Shown piece by piece: positions 6,937 to 7,266 of a stretch of 7,266 bases of DNA. Source of the DNA: a bacterium (GTDB lineage: Bacteria > Verrucomicrobiota > Verrucomicrobiia > Limisphaerales > UBA11358); contig JAJXXI010000395.1 of assembly GCA_021781185.1 (NCBI GenBank), forward strand, positions 1 to 7,266. The letters are read 5' to 3'. The notes beneath the pieces are model-generated. The model was not told the DNA's origin, searched no databases, and was given only the letters and a program-made list of their open reading frames with translations. Positions within the stretch are counted from its first letter, which is position 1; every line of letters begins with the position of its first letter. The position numbers and the translations under genes are program-made.

Positions 6937-6953
6937 ACGCGATGACATCGCGT
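6937..6953. repeat. Perfect 17-bp palindrome over the NPCBM start codon
   Basis: ACGCGATG-A-CATCGCGT has 8-bp arms around a single central A (6945). The start codon ATG (6942-6944) is the end of the left arm. As DNA it has the form of a dimeric repressor site. As RNA it can fold as a 6-bp stem ACGCGA/TCGCGT with loop TGACA that buries part of the start codon. An incomplete copy (CGCGACAACAT, 9 of 11 to CGCGATGACAT) lies on the minus strand at 6779-6769 beside the GH35 start. Confidence 0.8.
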
Positions 6954-7266
6954 ATAGCCCTTGCCCTGGGTTTTTCTTTGGCCGTCTTTTCCGCCGGATT
7001 CGCTTCCGCCGAAACGGTCTGGCTGGACGACCTGAATCTCGCTTCCGCTGAACAGGGTTGGGGTGAACCTCATAAAAACCAGTCGGTTGATGGCCATGCT
7101 ATCACCATTGACGGCAAAAAATTTGAACGCGGTTTTGGCACGCACGCGGAGAGCACGCTACGCGTCAACCTGGCCGGCGGCGCACAGAGTTTTTCCGCCA
7201 GCGTCGGCGTGGACGACGAGGTCAATAAAAACCCGGCCTCAAGCATCGAATTCATCGTGCGCGGCG
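6942..7266 (+). CDS. Exported NPCBM/NEW2-domain protein, 5' part only (possible alpha-galactosidase or other glycosidase)
   Basis: The frame is open from ATG 6942 to the right edge and gives 108 residues; the rest lies outside. Residues 1-23 (MTSRIALALGFSLAVFSAGFASA) form a clear signal peptide with ASA cleavage. From about residue 24 the sequence matches the NPCBM/NEW2 carbohydrate-binding domain: VWLDDLNL, EQGWGEPHKNQSVDG, ITIDGKKFERGFGTHAESTLRVNL and FSASVGVDDEVNKNPASSIEFIVRG. The GxGTHA and VGVDDEV segments are the strongest marks. This module usually sits at the N or C terminus of secreted glycosidases; in this bacterial group I recall it before GH27-type alpha-galactosidase domains. No catalytic part is visible, so the enzyme activity is unproven. 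An in-frame TGA at 6909-6911 excludes a longer start, and ATG 6942 is the first in-frame ATG after it. It is divergent from the beta-galactosidase gene, which favours a role in galactoside use. Confidence 0.85.
   Translation, partial: MTSRIALALGFSLAVFSAGFASAETVWLDDLNLASAEQGWGEPHKNQSVDGHAITIDGKKFERGFGTHAESTLRVNLAGGAQSFSASVGVDDEVNKNPASSIEFIVRG

Larger units (their letters stand above)
6766..6941. promoter_or_regulatory. Divergent promoter region between GH35 and NPCBM genes
   Basis: These 176 bp must hold the start signals of both divergent genes. No convincing ORF or RNA gene is visible. A 14-bp motif, ATT(T/G)GCAGAATC(G/A)C, occurs once on each strand, each copy pointing to its own gene (6811-6824 minus, 6925-6938 plus; 12 of 14 bases identical). 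Two GCTTGAC direct repeats lie at 6893-6899 and 6906-6912. Confidence 0.6.

Overview
The window looks like chromosomal DNA from a Verrucomicrobia-type bacterium, most like the Pedosphaera/Limisphaera group. This is inferred from gene content and style, not from a marker gene. The clues are moderately GC-rich DNA, starts without clear Shine-Dalgarno sequences, and a secreted cyclophilin with Ig/PKD-like modules and an 'LQSATNL...W...YRLKK' C-terminal domain that I associate with that group. A GH35 beta-galactosidase paired with an NPCBM-domain protein, and a GCATTCC heptamer repeat, point the same way.

Layout. Positions 1-3222 (+ strand) hold three closely spaced genes. The first is the 3' end of a cation:proton antiporter with a cytoplasmic RCK/TrkA-N domain. 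The second is an inositol-monophosphatase-family phosphatase, 7 bp downstream. The third is a secreted multidomain cyclophilin-type prolyl isomerase, 26 bp further on. The spacing suggests one transcription unit, though the functions do not obviously form a pathway. Positions 3301-3984 (- strand) hold an RdgB/HAM1-type XTP/dITP pyrophosphatase gene, convergent with the cyclophilin gene and carrying a tandem heptamer repeat in frame. Positions 4084-6765 (- strand) hold a large exported GH35 beta-galactosidase, separated from rdgB by 99 bp containing a hairpin. Positions 6766-6941 are a divergent promoter region. From 6942 to the window end (+ strand) is the start of an exported protein with an N-terminal NPCBM domain, cut by the edge.

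How the parts fit. The GH35 gene and the divergent NPCBM gene are probably a small galactoside-degradation locus; the second enzyme may be an alpha-galactosidase, but its catalytic domain is outside the window. The region between them carries a 14-bp motif present once per orientation, plus a perfect 17-bp palindrome over the NPCBM start codon, which could be co-regulatory sites. The other genes are housekeeping or general exported functions: ion homeostasis, phosphate-ester hydrolysis, nucleotide-pool cleaning and envelope protein folding.

I did not find a clearly new system (no CRISPR, transposase, toxin-antitoxin, defence or RNA gene). The best leads are the repeat-encoded insertion in RdgB, the palindrome on the NPCBM start codon, and the cyclophilin fusion. 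Family assignments rest on motifs read by eye and recalled family knowledge; no database search was run.
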